The translations under genes and the position numbers were made by a program. A DNA stretch of 64,000 bases from Clarkia xantiana subsp. parviflora (Eukaryota; Streptophyta; Magnoliopsida; Myrtales; Onagraceae): contig JAPTYO010000014.1 of assembly GCA_036873135.1 (NCBI GenBank), positions 21,536,952 through 21,600,951 on the forward strand. The letters are read 5' to 3'. Below are positions 23,343 through 34,703 of this stretch, piece by piece. Each line of letters begins with the position of its first letter. Position 1 is the stretch's first letter. A model generated the notes under the pieces. It had not been told where the DNA came from. It made no database searches and saw nothing but the letters and a program-made list of their open reading frames with translations.

Positions 23343-24613
23343 ATGGCTGCAGTTGTGCTGCTGTTTGCGGTGCTTTTAGCCCTCAGCGTCAGTTCAAGTA
23401 AGTTCTTCCACAAATCTCTTCTCCTTATGTACCCATTTCCAATTTGCAGAGCTTGTTTTGGTAACAGTTCAAAGTTTACATATTTAAAGCTTGCAATTTA
23501 GAATCACGAAGAAAGAATCTTATATTTGTTTTCTTTCAGGTGGTCTATATTGTGTGTGCAAGGATGGGGTAAGTGAGGCAGCTCTACAGAAAGCTCTGGA
23601 CTATGCTTGTGGAAATGGAGGCGACTGCACTCCCATCATCCAGAACGGTGCTTGTTACCAACCCAACACTGTCAAAGACCACTGCAGCTACGCTGTCAAC
23701 AGCTATTACCAGAAGAAGGCTAGCTCCGGCGCCACCTGTGACTTCAGCGGCGCCGCCACCACCACCACTTCTGCTCCCAGTAAGTAGTTAGCTAGCAAGA
23801 ACAACCCTCAATCTTCCTCATTTTCCAAATCCATTGATATCTGTGTTGTTCTTTCTTGATCAGCTCAAACCTCAACATGTGTTTATCCATCAAGTTCTAC
23901 CAGGTATGTATGTATGTCTTAATTACAGAATCAAGAAACAATTTTTTTAGTAAAAGAGAAGTCTTTTTGTTGTGGGGTCTTAGATTCTCACCCAAAGATC
24001 GAATTTTTCAGTACTGAAAAGGATGATCATGGAGACCCTTTTCTAATTTTCAAGATTCTTCCTAAATATATGTTGATTTTCAATTAGAAAATGGGTCAAA
24101 AGTGACTGCATCTAGTTCTAGACATGTCCAGAAAGTCCTTGGTAGTTGGTTACAGCTGTTAGCTGTCCTTTGGAATTGATTATGATGTTTCACTCTGTCT
24201 GATGTCGTGTCCCAAATCACTCAGTTCTTACGTATTGTAATTGAAGTTGATAGCTTTTATTTTATTTGATGAAGTAGCCGTAGTCATAATAGATTTACAG
24301 CTGCTGCAGTGGACTTGAGAAGTAATAACTAACGTTCTTGTTATCTGTTATACAATACAACAACAGCACCACTCCAACTACTAGCACAACTCCAACGACC
24401 AACACCACCACCACCACACCTTCAACCTCCACAACCCCCGCCACAACCACCACCCCGTCCACCACTCCGGTCTACAACAGCGGTACTACGGGACTGGGGC
24501 CCACAGACTCCTACTCAGCTTCTACATCTCTCTTTGTTCGAGGCCAGACTTTTACTTGGACCGCCACAACCTTATTGGTCTCAATAGTAATTATCTTCTT
24601 TCTCCAAGCTTGA
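23343..24613 (+). CDS. Plasmodesmal callose-binding-like X8 protein, GPI-anchored
   Basis: Four exons: 23343-23397, 23540-23779, 23864-23903, 24367-24613; all introns GT-AG; 193 residues. The signal peptide is MAAVVLLFAVLLALSVSSS. An X8 (CBM43) domain follows at about residues 20-100, with conserved cysteines in YCVCKDG, ALDYACGNGGDC, ACYQPN and HCSYAVNSYYQ. Then comes a Thr/Ser/Pro-rich linker (TTPTTSTTPTTNTTTT) and a C-terminal hydrophobic tail (TATTLLVSIVIIFFLQA) typical of a GPI signal. PDCB proteins bind callose in the cell wall at plasmodesmata and restrict cell-to-cell movement. The frame is intact throughout. Other X8 families lacking a glucanase domain have the same layout, so the PDCB label is by architecture. 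Confidence 0.88.
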
Positions 24614-25331
24614 GAATCATCTTCACTATGAGAAGAGGAAAGGAAGCACAACTATGGAGTTGGAATTTTGCATCAACTAGAGTAGAGGCACCTCGCTCGG
24701 TATATATATATAGATGTTTGGAGGCTTCCTGTTGTTGATTGTTGTCCTCCACTTTGTAAGAGAATAGTTGGGAATATGATTCCGAATTGAGTGGTATGGT
24801 ATGACTAGCTTTAGTATATAGATATTCCCTTCTGTATATTCATAGAGGCAGTCTTTTGTATTTTAAAAATGCTACTCTACCTACCTTACTAAATAATACG
24901 CAAATTTTTCTATAAATAATGCCTTTTTTCAATTGGTATGATATCTTTGGTTAACAATACCAAACTACTACTATACCAAGATTGGCAGTGTAATATGCAA
25001 TGTATGATTTGATAGAATTGTTGTGAGAAAATTGTGGAGGCATATGGTAGAATCAATAGAGCTTCAGACCATAGACATATAATGGTTTACATATTGATGT
25101 GTATGGTCCACTTTATAGAAAAACCATGTGATTAGATCTAACATCATGAATATATGGAGATATTTGTTTGAGACAGACTCAAGTGGAGAGCAAATACATG
25201 TTGGGTGCATGGGCCATCATCCAATTTCATTAAATGTTCCTTAAACTCATGATTATGTTCAGTAAAGCTTCTTCCCTTAAGCATTATTGGAGATGTTGAA
25301 TAATCACTTAGTTGAACATCCCATAGAATTG

Positions 25332-25951
25332 GGAATAGAATCTAAAAATTGTCTGAATTTTAACATGAGTGTCAGTTTGGTGTCTCAATTTTAAACTGTT
25401 GATATTTGGTCTCCCAATTTTTAGTTTTGCACCTATTTGGTTTTCTATTAGTTTTTGGGTTAAATTTAACAGACTTACTGAAAAGACAATTTTGCCCTTT
25501 AAAAAAAACCAATTGACAATCCAGCCACCCACCCCGACTCCGGCCACCCACCTTCGACTCCAGCCACCCACCTCCAATCGGTCGGAATCGGCCTTAATCG
25601 ACCAGGAATCAGCCGGAATCGGCCGGAATAGCCCTAAATTGACCGGAAATCGGCCGTAATCGTTCGGAATAGTCCTAAATAGGCCGTAATTGGCTTTAAT
25701 CGGCCGGGAATTGGCCGGAAATCGCCCTAAGCCCTAAATCGACCGGAATTTGCTGGTCGGGGGTACTTTTGGAATTTTGAAATTGGTCACTCACGTGACC
25801 CTCACGTGACCAGATTATGTTCATTTAATTCAAAAAAAATAGACAGAGACACCAAATAGCAACATATATAAAAATTCTGACAGACATTCTGAACCTCAGT
25901 TACCAAACCGACACATGGGTTAAAATTGAGACAATTTTTAGGTTCTATTCC
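25332..25951. mobile_element. Miniature element, family C copy 1 (Mutator-like)
   Basis: The ends GGAATAGAATCTAAAAATTG and the reverse complement of CAATTTTTAGGTTCTATTCC match with few differences, and the arms extend about 60 bp. Flanks share ATAGAA(C)TTG, an imperfect 9-bp duplication. The centre (25500-25770) is a run of AATCGGCCGGAAT-like short repeats. Confidence 0.78.
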
Positions 25952-26175
25952 ATAGAACTTGCCCAACAAGTCATCACATAAATAGACAATGTTGAATTTA
26001 CAGTAGCTCATGCTTCCTCAGCATGCCACCTACCTCTCATCGATGATTTGTATTTGTAGCTTGGCTGATAATATTTTCACAAGATAATATGAAACGAATA
26101 TGCACAAAAATATCTTATTTGTGCAAGCACATGACAAAATAATAACACTATACACTAACACGATTAATACAAATG

Positions 26176-26218
26176 GTTAATAATCTATGAAATGTCTGAA
26201 ATTTGACCATGTTAATCG
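26176..26218. repeat. Terminal-repeat-like sequence inverted relative to 34398-34438
   Basis: TTAATAATCTATGAAATGTC and the following 20 bases match the reverse complement of 34398-34438 with about 4-5 differences. See the interval discussed in the findings. The flanks do not show a clear target duplication. Confidence 0.55.
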
Positions 26219-26536
26219 GACGAGCTGGTTGTGTTCCCATTCTCTGTCACCTATCTTTGTCGCTTTACTACTAGTCCTACACGTGTTTTTTATTTCCTCT
26301 CTCTTTGATTTCTTTTTTTTTTTAATTACGGTTTCCACTTACCGGCCACCGGAGTCTACACACTACAACACGCACTCTATCCAATTTCTAAATCGAGTGC
26401 AGTAGTTTGATTTTTTTTTTTATAATTATTATAGTTACCACTTACCACACATACAAACAAAGTAGTAGAAGAGCACTTTTATGTATTATTATTATAATAA
26501 TATATAATATAACTTTTAGGATATATATTATATATA

Positions 26537-26716
26537 GGGTAAATCCTTAAAGTGTGAAATTTTTAGTGAAAAATCCATAGAAAGTTGTCAAGTGACACAT
26601 GTCAAGTAATTATTGTTCATAAAATGGAAAGAGAATGTTGTTATGCATTGCCATGTGGACTAGAAATGCTTTCTATAGATTTTTCACAGTTTTTTTCACA
26701 TGCTCTAGCATCACCC
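26537..26716. mobile_element. 180-bp miniature element, family B copy 2
   Basis: GGGTAAATCCTTAAAGTGTG left end, ACCC right end, perfect 9-bp target duplication TTATATATA (26528-26536 and 26717-26725). This is the best-preserved copy of the family. The Helitron target site begins one base beyond its right duplication. Confidence 0.88.
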
Positions 26717-27027
26717 TTATATATAACTAGATACCTGCGCACGCTACGCGCGTGCGCGTTGTCTTCCTGAGAATGTTGTAATGACATCATTAGAATGACT
26801 CCGAGAATGATACAAGATCGGCTCGATCCCTAGGATGATACAAGAACATAACCGTATTTTCTTAAAAAATTCAATTAAACTATTAACATACTGTTATAAT
26901 GAAAATAAAAAAAATTCTAAAAAATTTAAAGTAAAATGCTCGAGGGACCGGGAGCAAGAAAAAGTTTTGAACAAATTATTAAAAAATTATAATAATGCTC
27001 TAGAGACTAAGAATCATTTAATTAATG

Positions 27028-28955
27028 TGTTTTTGCTTCTTTTTCGTTGAACAACTAAGAGCCCTTTGATGGGTGATTTTTTTTAATAAGGTTTTGGTCT
27101 TATATTATCAGAGCTAATAATGCAATTTGTAGTTCTTTAAAGCCAGACTCATTATGTCTCAAGACGACAATGCGCACACTTCTAGCATATACAAGTATAT
27201 TTAATATACATATTAGGAAAAACCACTTAAGCTAATTAAGAAAAAGTTAATTTGATTATATTTTGCAATTGTAGATTTATATGCACATAATAGTAGGGCT
27301 AATTTAGTTATGACACTATTCAAAATTAACTAAGTTTTTTTTTTTGAAATAATAAAAATACGCTAAAAGTGGAAAAACAAATGAAAGAACCAATTTTCAA
27401 CAACAAATCATACTTTGTATCATAACATTTATTCGTGAAAATATATTAATATTATTGGCTATTAACGTATCATCATGAGCTTACAACGATATGCATTAGA
27501 AATACATTAATATTATTAGTTAAATTCCAAACATGATCATGCGATTCCGATAATGTTTTCTCTCGGTCCATCTAGAATTTATTTTAAATTTTTAGATTAT
27601 TTTTAAACTTGATATAATATTTTTTTTTTTCGCAATTTAAGTTAATTTCAGTATTCGGAACCAGTTAATACAATTAAGTATTAAGATAGTAACAAATAGG
27701 GATGTCAATGGGGCGGGTCGGGGCGGGTATCGCCAGACCCGGATCCGCCCTGCGGGTCAATATGGTCGACCCGTCCCATGCACTTTCGGGTCGGGTCGGG
27801 TCGACCCGCGGGTCGACACGTGTGAGGTATAATTTATCATTTTAAATCTTAAATTCTAAATTCTATGTTACCGTATCCAAATTCAACTCCAAATTTAAAT
27901 TATTAATTATTAAATTAACTCATAATCCAAATATAAATCACCACATTCATTAGAATAATTGTTATTTTGACTATGTGTTATATTACCCGTATAGTTTTAT
28001 ATAATATACATATATTAAATATATATGTAAAATAAAAGGTCGGGTCGGTTCGGCGGGCCGCCGTGAACCCAAACCCGCGGGCCGCGGGTCATCGGGCCAA
28101 AATCGGGTCGGGTACCCGCGGGTCGGCGGGTACCCGTGACCCGTTGCCATCCCTAGTAACAAAAGTTTATTAGCATATATATATGGTAAAGACGTATGGC
28201 TTTTATGCATTAAATCGTAGGTGGGTATATGTTTTTGCTCATTTTTCGTTGAACAACAAAGAATCCCTTGGTACGTGATTTTTTTTAATCAAGTTCTATT
28301 CTTATATTATCAGAGCTAATGATGCATTTGTAATTCCTTAAAGCCAGACTCATTATGTCCCAAGACGACAATACACACACTTCTAGCATATATCAGTATA
28401 TTTAATATACACATTAAGAAGGACCACTTAAGCCAATTAAGAAAAAGTTAATTTGATTATATTTTGCAATTGTAGATGTATATGCACATAATAGTAGGAC
28501 TAATATTTATGTCACTATTCAAAATCAATTAATTTTTTTTGAAATAATAAAAATACGCTAAAAGTGGAAAAGGAAAATGAAAGAACCACTTTTCAACAAT
28601 AAATCATGATTTGTATCATAACATTTATTCGTGAAAATGTATTAATAATATTGGTTCCTAACGTATCATCATGAACTTACAACGATATGCATTAGAAATA
28701 CATTAATATTGTTAGTTAAATTTCAAAACATGATCATCATGCGATTCTGATGATTTTTTTTTCTCTTGGTCCATCTAGAATTTATTTTGAATTTTTAGAT
28801 TATATTTAAACTTGATATAGTTTTTTTTTCACAATTTAAGTTAATTGTAGTATTCGAACCGTTTAATACAATTAAGTATTAAGAGAGTAATAAATACTTT
28901 ATTAGCATAGATGGTAAAGATGTGTGGCTTTTATGCATTAAATCATAGGTTCAAT
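27028..28955. repeat. Tandem duplication, about 0.7 kb units, inside the Helitron
   Basis: Copy one runs about 27028-28220 (including a 467-bp insertion), copy two about 28230-28955. They share the string CAGACTCATTATGTC, the motif ATTATCAGAGCTAAT and TGGCTTTTATGCATTAAATC in the same order. The copies have diverged modestly by substitutions and small indels. Both carry a tRNA-like box A motif, and copy two also a box-B-like AGGTTCAATTC at 28947-28957. Confidence 0.9.
27697..28155. mobile_element. hAT-type miniature element, second copy
   Basis: TAGGGATGTCAATGGGGCGG left end, CCCGTTGCCATCCCTA right end, perfect 8-bp target duplication GTAACAAA (27689-27696 and 28156-28163). The arms are CGGGTCGGGTCG-rich, as in 1984-2586. 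The second unit of the tandem duplication preserves the empty site (near 28886-28895). Confidence 0.93.
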
Positions 28956-29168
28956 TCTTTGAAGTGACAATTTGTAATGTTTTTTCTTCAAATATTTAGA
29001 AATAATAAATTACTACAAAACCCTAAGTTAATTGATTACATTAATTAATTCTTCTAATATTCAGAGGGGTATTTGTGTAAAACCAAGTTCTGCCTTAGTA
29101 ATATAGATAATCATATAGAAATTTGGCGGTTACAAAATGGCCTTTGGCCATTATATAATAGATAAATA

Positions 29169-29823
29169 GGGTTAATTACCAAATTGCTAGCTGAACTTTC
29201 TGTGAAAGTGCAATTTGCTAGCCGGACTAAATTTTGTAGCAAATCGCTAGCTGGACTTTTGCTAATGTGTAATTTGCTAGCTCCGTCAATTTTTCCGTTA
29301 ATTACGGAAGGAATATACTTTCTAAAATTACTAAAAATACCCTAAAGTTCTACTTTTATTGTAAAATAACCTCAAACTTTATATAAAAGCAAATATAACT
29401 CTCGAATAAAATTTATAATTATATATACAAAAAATATATATAAGTTAAATATATAATCCTAAAGTTCAAAAAAATAAAAATTAAATATTTTTAAAATTGT
29501 ATGTTTTCATTTTTAAAAATATTTTAATAAATTAATTTTTTTTCATTTTTAAGGTGCATTTTTTCTTTAATATATTTTGTAACATTTATTATTTATTATT
29601 TTGATTTATATAAAACATTATGTCTTTATATTATCATAGTAAAATTTTAGGGTATTTTTAGCAATATTTGAAAGTATTTTCCATCCAAAACTAATGGAAA
29701 AATTGACGGAGCTAGTTTTTTGCACAATATAGAAAGTTCAGCTAGCAATTTGCTACGAAAACAAGTCTAGCTTGCAAATTGCACATTCATGTAAAGTTTG
29801 GCTAGTAATTTGCAAATTAACCC
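29169..29823. mobile_element. Mutator-type miniature element, GGGTTAATT ends
   Basis: The left end GGGTTAATTACCAAATTGCT and the right end (reverse complement GGGTTAATTTGCAAATTACT) match. The arms contain several GCTAGC-centred words and extend about 100 bp. Flanks AGATAAATA and TAATAAATA are a 9-bp duplication with two differences. Confidence 0.8.
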
Positions 29824-29832
29824 TAATAAATA

Positions 29833-30359
29833 TATATAGTTTGATTATACATCTTTACGTGTGTATATATTTACATGCATTATATAGATATAATTATATT
29901 ATTATTACTTATTAATAAATAACAATATAATAAATTATTTGTACATAAATATATTACTTTCCTGTCATTCATTTTCATTTTTTTAAATAATAATAATAAT
30001 AATAATAGAGATACAATTTTTTTTCTGGTACACAGAGAACAAACTAAAAGTTCAAAATATTATAAATTTGTAATGACACAAGAAGTTAAATCGGTTTAAT
30101 AAATTAAATATTTTATACATGTCACTAATCTTAACATTTTGTGTTCATTATAATCTCATTGGTCAATTTCACATTAGTATTATTTCTCGGTTTCTTGTTC
30201 TCCTTCCTGCACAAAAAAGTTGAACGACAAACCAAAAAATAAGAAATAAAACTAGTTCACCAAAATTAAAATAAGTACAAAACTATGTTTTCAAAGTACA
30301 AAATACGATTAAATAATTTATGTCAGTATATTCCTGTATTATATTGGCTTTACAAGTAA
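29833..30359. other. AT-rich, no gene seen
   Basis: Nothing recognisable on either strand. Confidence 0.5.
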
Positions 30360-33145
30360 TCCTTGAATTACTTGCTTCTGACGCCTCAAAATGAAGGTTG
30401 GAACTGGGCATGCTCGAGTTTGAGTTGACATCACCCTTAAATTAATAAACACATTATTATAAAGTAATAATAATTAATAAATAAGTATTAGAAGGTTAAA
30501 AATTATAAAATAATCAAACCATGACTCAACATATTTTACAATGTTACCTCTAGTGAATAAGATCTTATAAGCATTTGAGTAAAGCTAATATTGTCTCCGG
30601 CATCTATGAAGCTATGTTCAATAACCTTACATATTAAAACAAGTATGGTAGGTCATTACATTAATAAAATAAAAGATATCAACATAATTGTACCGTAGCT
30701 TTTGTGATTTACCTGACTAACATGAGGGTGTTGATACACTTGAGTCGGCAATATCATAGAAGGTTCGTCTCTATTTTCACGAACATCGTTATTTGGCTGT
30801 CATTATATTTTAGAAGTAAGGTTCATATTATAAAAAAAAATATATTTTTGCCGAAATTAATTCCTATGAATATAAAGTAAAAAAAAGAAAACATACAATT
30901 ACTTGGTCTTTCCCTCGGAGACTATTTTCTCTTGGCCTTTTATTTTTCGTAGCTCTTTCCAATGCACTCTTTCTTCTACGAGATCCACCGGTTGACCTTA
31001 TTTTCAATTTTATCCCTTTAACTTTCTTATTCTTCCCATCCACAAGTACTTCTTTATTCTTTTTACCAGAACGTTGTCCATTGTTATCGCATTCTACGAT
31101 TGATAATCCCTTTAATGCTCCTTCAACATTCTTTAGAGTTTCATTATAACTATCCACAGCAATATTGCAAGATTCATCTGATAATGAAGCTCTCATGACC
31201 AAATTAGCATATATCTTAGCCAAAAACTTATAACGACTCCCGATATTAGCCTGAGGAGAAGGGAGTTCACTGGAAGTAGGATTAGAACATAGAGATCCAA
31301 CTTTAGCATCTTTTCTCCATCTCTTCAAAATGTATTCATCAGGAAGCCTCTTAATATTGTGGAGCTGGAGAACCTTTAATGCGTGAGCACATAATATTCC
31401 TGAAAATTCAAAGTTGTTGCAGCTACACTCCACTTTTACATTATCAGAGTCAAACTTAACAAAATGAGGTAAGGGCTTTCCAGAGGAGAATATATTGTAC
31501 GTGGTTACTGCTTCAACATTCTCAACCACATGATGTTCACAATTCCATGCAAGCAACAACTGGTCATTAAAGTCATCAAACATAGCAGAGGTGTACATGT
31601 TTCTTGCCTGCTCTAGTATTTCAACTTTTTTACGTAGGAAATGCCTACTCTGAGACGCTTGAAAATCAGCTTTTAATTCTTTATAACGTCGATCACTTAC
31701 CAACCTTTCGAAGTGTTCAAAGAAGCGTAAAAGATTGAAGTTGTAGTTGATATACTTCTTGATCTGGTTGTTCATGGACTCACTTCGTTGGGTCGATATC
31801 ATGTTACCACAAAATGTCTTCCTGCCATATACTAAAGCCCACTTCTCCTTCACTTCGTACTGCTTCTCCAACCAGGAATTTTCTCGAAGGTCGTAATTAT
31901 CAAGCATCTTATTCCATGCAATAATAAAATTATCTTCGTCATCATAGTCATATATACAACTCTGAAAGTCCTTGGCAAAACCAGCAAATTTTCAAATACA
32001 TGACTAAGGTGTTTAGCTGCATTTTGATACATATGCCATATACATAATCTGTGGTGAGTTTCAGGCCAGCTATCTCCTAATGCACTTGCCCTGGCTGCAT
32101 CTTGATCTGTTTTTTTGGTTTTTTTCCTGACATCACTTGGACAAAGGTATTGAACAACCACTTAAACGTAGCACTAGTTTCATCGTACAATAAAACTGAT
32201 CCAAAAAAATATAGTTTGCTTATGGTGGTTAATACCAACAAATAATGCGAGTGGTCTTCCATCTTTATATTTCTTATATGTTGTATCCAGACATACTACA
32301 TCACCGAAGTAGTCATAATCACCTTTCATACGTCCGTCCGCCCAGAAAATATTTGTAATGAGATCATCAATGTCTACTTGTATGGCATAAGAAAAATTAG
32401 GATCATCCAATTGCATCTTTTGCAGATAGTCCATTAAACCTCCAGTATCCCCAACTTTGACATCTTCAGTTCTTTTTTTCCTCAAGTAATTGTGGTAGTC
32501 ATCTGGGATAAAACCAAGATTTTCTATTCCACCTACCCGTCTTGACATTAATTCTATACTAGCTTTTGGAGCAATTCCTGAACTGTCGGCTAGTTCAGCT
32601 TCAAACTTTTGTATAGAAGTAATATTTCTGTGGGACCTAAAAAATATGCGCTTTTTAGGGGAAGCCAAGACATGTGAATGTTCAACAACAAAATTACTTA
32701 CTTGGAGCTTACTATTACTATGGTTGATCTTCAGTTTCAGTTGAGCTTGGCAATTGATCCGTGTTTCACGCTGATGACTTTTTACATCTCTTTTATCGTT
32801 ACTCCGCGTGCCTTCACATGAGCAAACAAACATTCGATGTGTCCATCTTCCATAAATATCTTTGTGCTCTTTACTTCTGCGGATACTAAATCCAACTTCT
32901 TTAGCATATCTATTGTAGAAATCAAATGTTTCTTGCTCATCAATGAACTCCATACCAATTTTTGGTATCAATTCTTCTGAAACATTACAATGAATCGGAC
33001 TCCCACCATCTTGATCATGTTCAACATTAGCCGCATTAGTATGATTTGCATTTTCTTCGATTAATGGTTCACTCGATACTAAATCAAAATCAAGTCTTCT
33101 ACAAGATTGATTCTCAACCTTTTCAAAATTGCTTTGTCTTTCCAT
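30360..33145 (-). pseudogene. FAR1/FRS-type MULE transposase-like gene, frameshifted
   Basis: The ATG at 33145 opens a frame with a FAR1 DNA-binding domain (FYNRYAKEVGFSIRRSKEHK, FVCSCEGTR, NCQAQLKLKI, about residues 70-160). The MULE transposase domain follows, with the first catalytic Asp in VVCLDTTYKKYKDGRPLALF. The frame then shifts near 32203-32209, near 32110-32125 and near 31977-31995. The second Asp lies in KTDQDAA, LCIWHMYQNAAKHL follows, and the catalytic Glu region is STQRSESMNN. A SWIM zinc finger (VECSCNNFEFSGILCAHALK) and a basic tail follow, then small 3' exons near 30721-30796 and 30590-30560. Plant FAR1-related factors and active MULEs share this layout, so it may be either. 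Two shifts fall in homopolymer runs. Confidence 0.85.
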
Positions 33146-33545
33146 CACCTATAAAAATATTCAAAATATGTAATTGAGTACCTTCATATCTTGTTCGTAT
33201 TATTTTTTAACGAAATTTTATTCAGAATCATCGTATATTTTATGTTTCTTTGTTAAAAAAAAATAATTATGACAATTAATTAACATAATGCAAATTATTG
33301 TAAAGTTTAAAAACACTTACCTTAGACTTAGTTGTTGTTGTTCTGTCGAATTATCAGAGAATTTAACCACGAAGAGGTAGAAATAAACAAAATTGTCAAC
33401 GGTACTTTACCCTATATATAATGTAGGATTAGAGTTTATTTTTGTAGATTATTAATAGTCTTATTATATATTGCTAGAAAATATTATATCTGTAGTTTAT
33501 TGATATAGTCTTATTATATATTGCTAAAAAAATACTATAAAGAAG

Positions 33546-33548
<3 letters not shown>

Positions 33549-33582
<34 letters not shown>
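33549..33582. repeat. (TA)n microsatellite
   Basis: About 17 TA units, followed by two diverged tandem copies of an ATATTGCTA...AGTATAATATATA block up to 33710. Confidence 0.9.
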
Positions 33583-33584
<2 letters not shown>

Positions 33585-33729
33585 ATTTAAAAAATATATT
33601 GCTGGAAGATACTATATAGAAGTATAATATATATAATTAGTATATTTTATTTAAAAAATATATTGCTAAAAGATACTATATAGAAGTATAATATATATAT
33701 ATATAATTAGTATTTTTTTCCGTTAAAAC

Positions 33730-34438
33730 TGACGGAAATTGGTCTCGTGCTTGGCATGTGACCGGAAAGAAAATTAAATCCCAAAAATGCCCATCTATCA
33801 ATGTGTGCACCTCACATGTTTGAAATGAAAATACGAAATTGCCCCCCTCTCACATGCTTGAAATGAAAAGACGAAAATGTCCCAATCGTAGCGGCCACCA
33901 CCCAAGGCCGACGACGACCACCACCCAGGCCGACGACGACGACCAATCGGGCCGGCCAACACCAATCGTGGCCGGCCAGCCCCAATCGAGGCCGGCCACC
34001 ACCCCAATTGGTGGTGGCCGGCCTGATTGGTGGTCTTCGTCGGTCTTGGGTGGTGATCGGCGGCCTCGGGTGGTGGCCGGTGGACTTGTGCGGTGACGAA
34101 GAAAACAATAGAGACTTAATTGTAAAAATAAAAATTAAGAATATAAGTTTGATGACTAAATTGAACAAAATAAAAAAATAGGGACTCAATTCTTAATTTG
34201 ACTTAGGGGTAATTCTGTCATTTCAATTTTCTCAAATAAGGTATTAAATAAAACAAAATATTAAAAGGCCAAAAGTGTCATTTCAGACAATTCTGTTAAA
34301 TTTAACCCTAAAAATGGACGAAAAACTAAATATCAACAAAATTGAAAATTCAAACAGTACATATTAATTTTTGAAAATTCAGACATCTTCAGTTACAGTT
34401 AACATGGTCAAATTTCCGACATTTAATAGATTATTAAC
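33730..34438. mobile_element. Family C miniature element or transposon end (reverse orientation)
   Basis: The reverse complement reads like the left arm of 25332-25951 (GTCTGAATTTT, TGTTGATATTT, TTTTTCGTCC, GGGTTAAATTTAACAGA). The centre is a GGCCGGCCA/CGACGACGACCA-rich stretch whose open frames (33798-34189) are repeat translations. The left limit is uncertain. The right end matches 26176-26218 inverted. Confidence 0.6.
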
Positions 34439-34554
34439 ATAATAGAAAGGTAATATTTGTGCGGAGTTCGTTTTTTAGGTATGACAACAAGAACGCGCTA
34501 TTTCCCGCCCAGATAGCTTCTCGTTTCTGATTCTGTGCGGTCCTTCCGGCGATT

Positions 34555-34611
34555 ATGCTCAGTCCTCACTGTTCCGCTCGGAGCCAGCTTCCATATCTTC
34601 CGCCACCATAA
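34555..34611 (+). other. Short upstream open reading frame before the PPR gene
   Basis: An 18-codon ATG frame (MLSPHCSARSQLPYLPPP) ends 92 bases before the PPR ATG. It is a uORF only if the transcript begins upstream of it; no TATA box decides this. Confidence 0.35.
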
Positions 34612-34703
34612 GCACGACGACGATTTGGGCTTAAAGATTAGTTTTGATTCTTGTCGGCTGTGATTTCGCCGTCATTTTAATCATCGACGTCTTTGAGCAG
34701 AGA

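Larger units (their letters stand above)
26727..29107 (-). mobile_element. Helitron on the minus strand, carrying a tandem duplication and a hAT element
   Basis: The minus-strand 5' end at 29107 is TCTATATTACTAAGGCAG. The 3' end is at 26727-26730 (CTAG on the minus strand), preceded by the hairpin GCGCACG...CGTGCGC at 26737-26757. Flanking bases are A (26726) and T (29108) on the plus strand, as expected. It contains no helicase. The interior is a direct duplication (see the repeat entry) with a hAT miniature element in one copy. Confidence 0.82.

Noticed and set aside
33798..34189. Overlapping frames rich in Gly, Arg and Trp
   Set aside because: Encoded by GGCCGGCCA-like repeats on both strands; no family resemblance.
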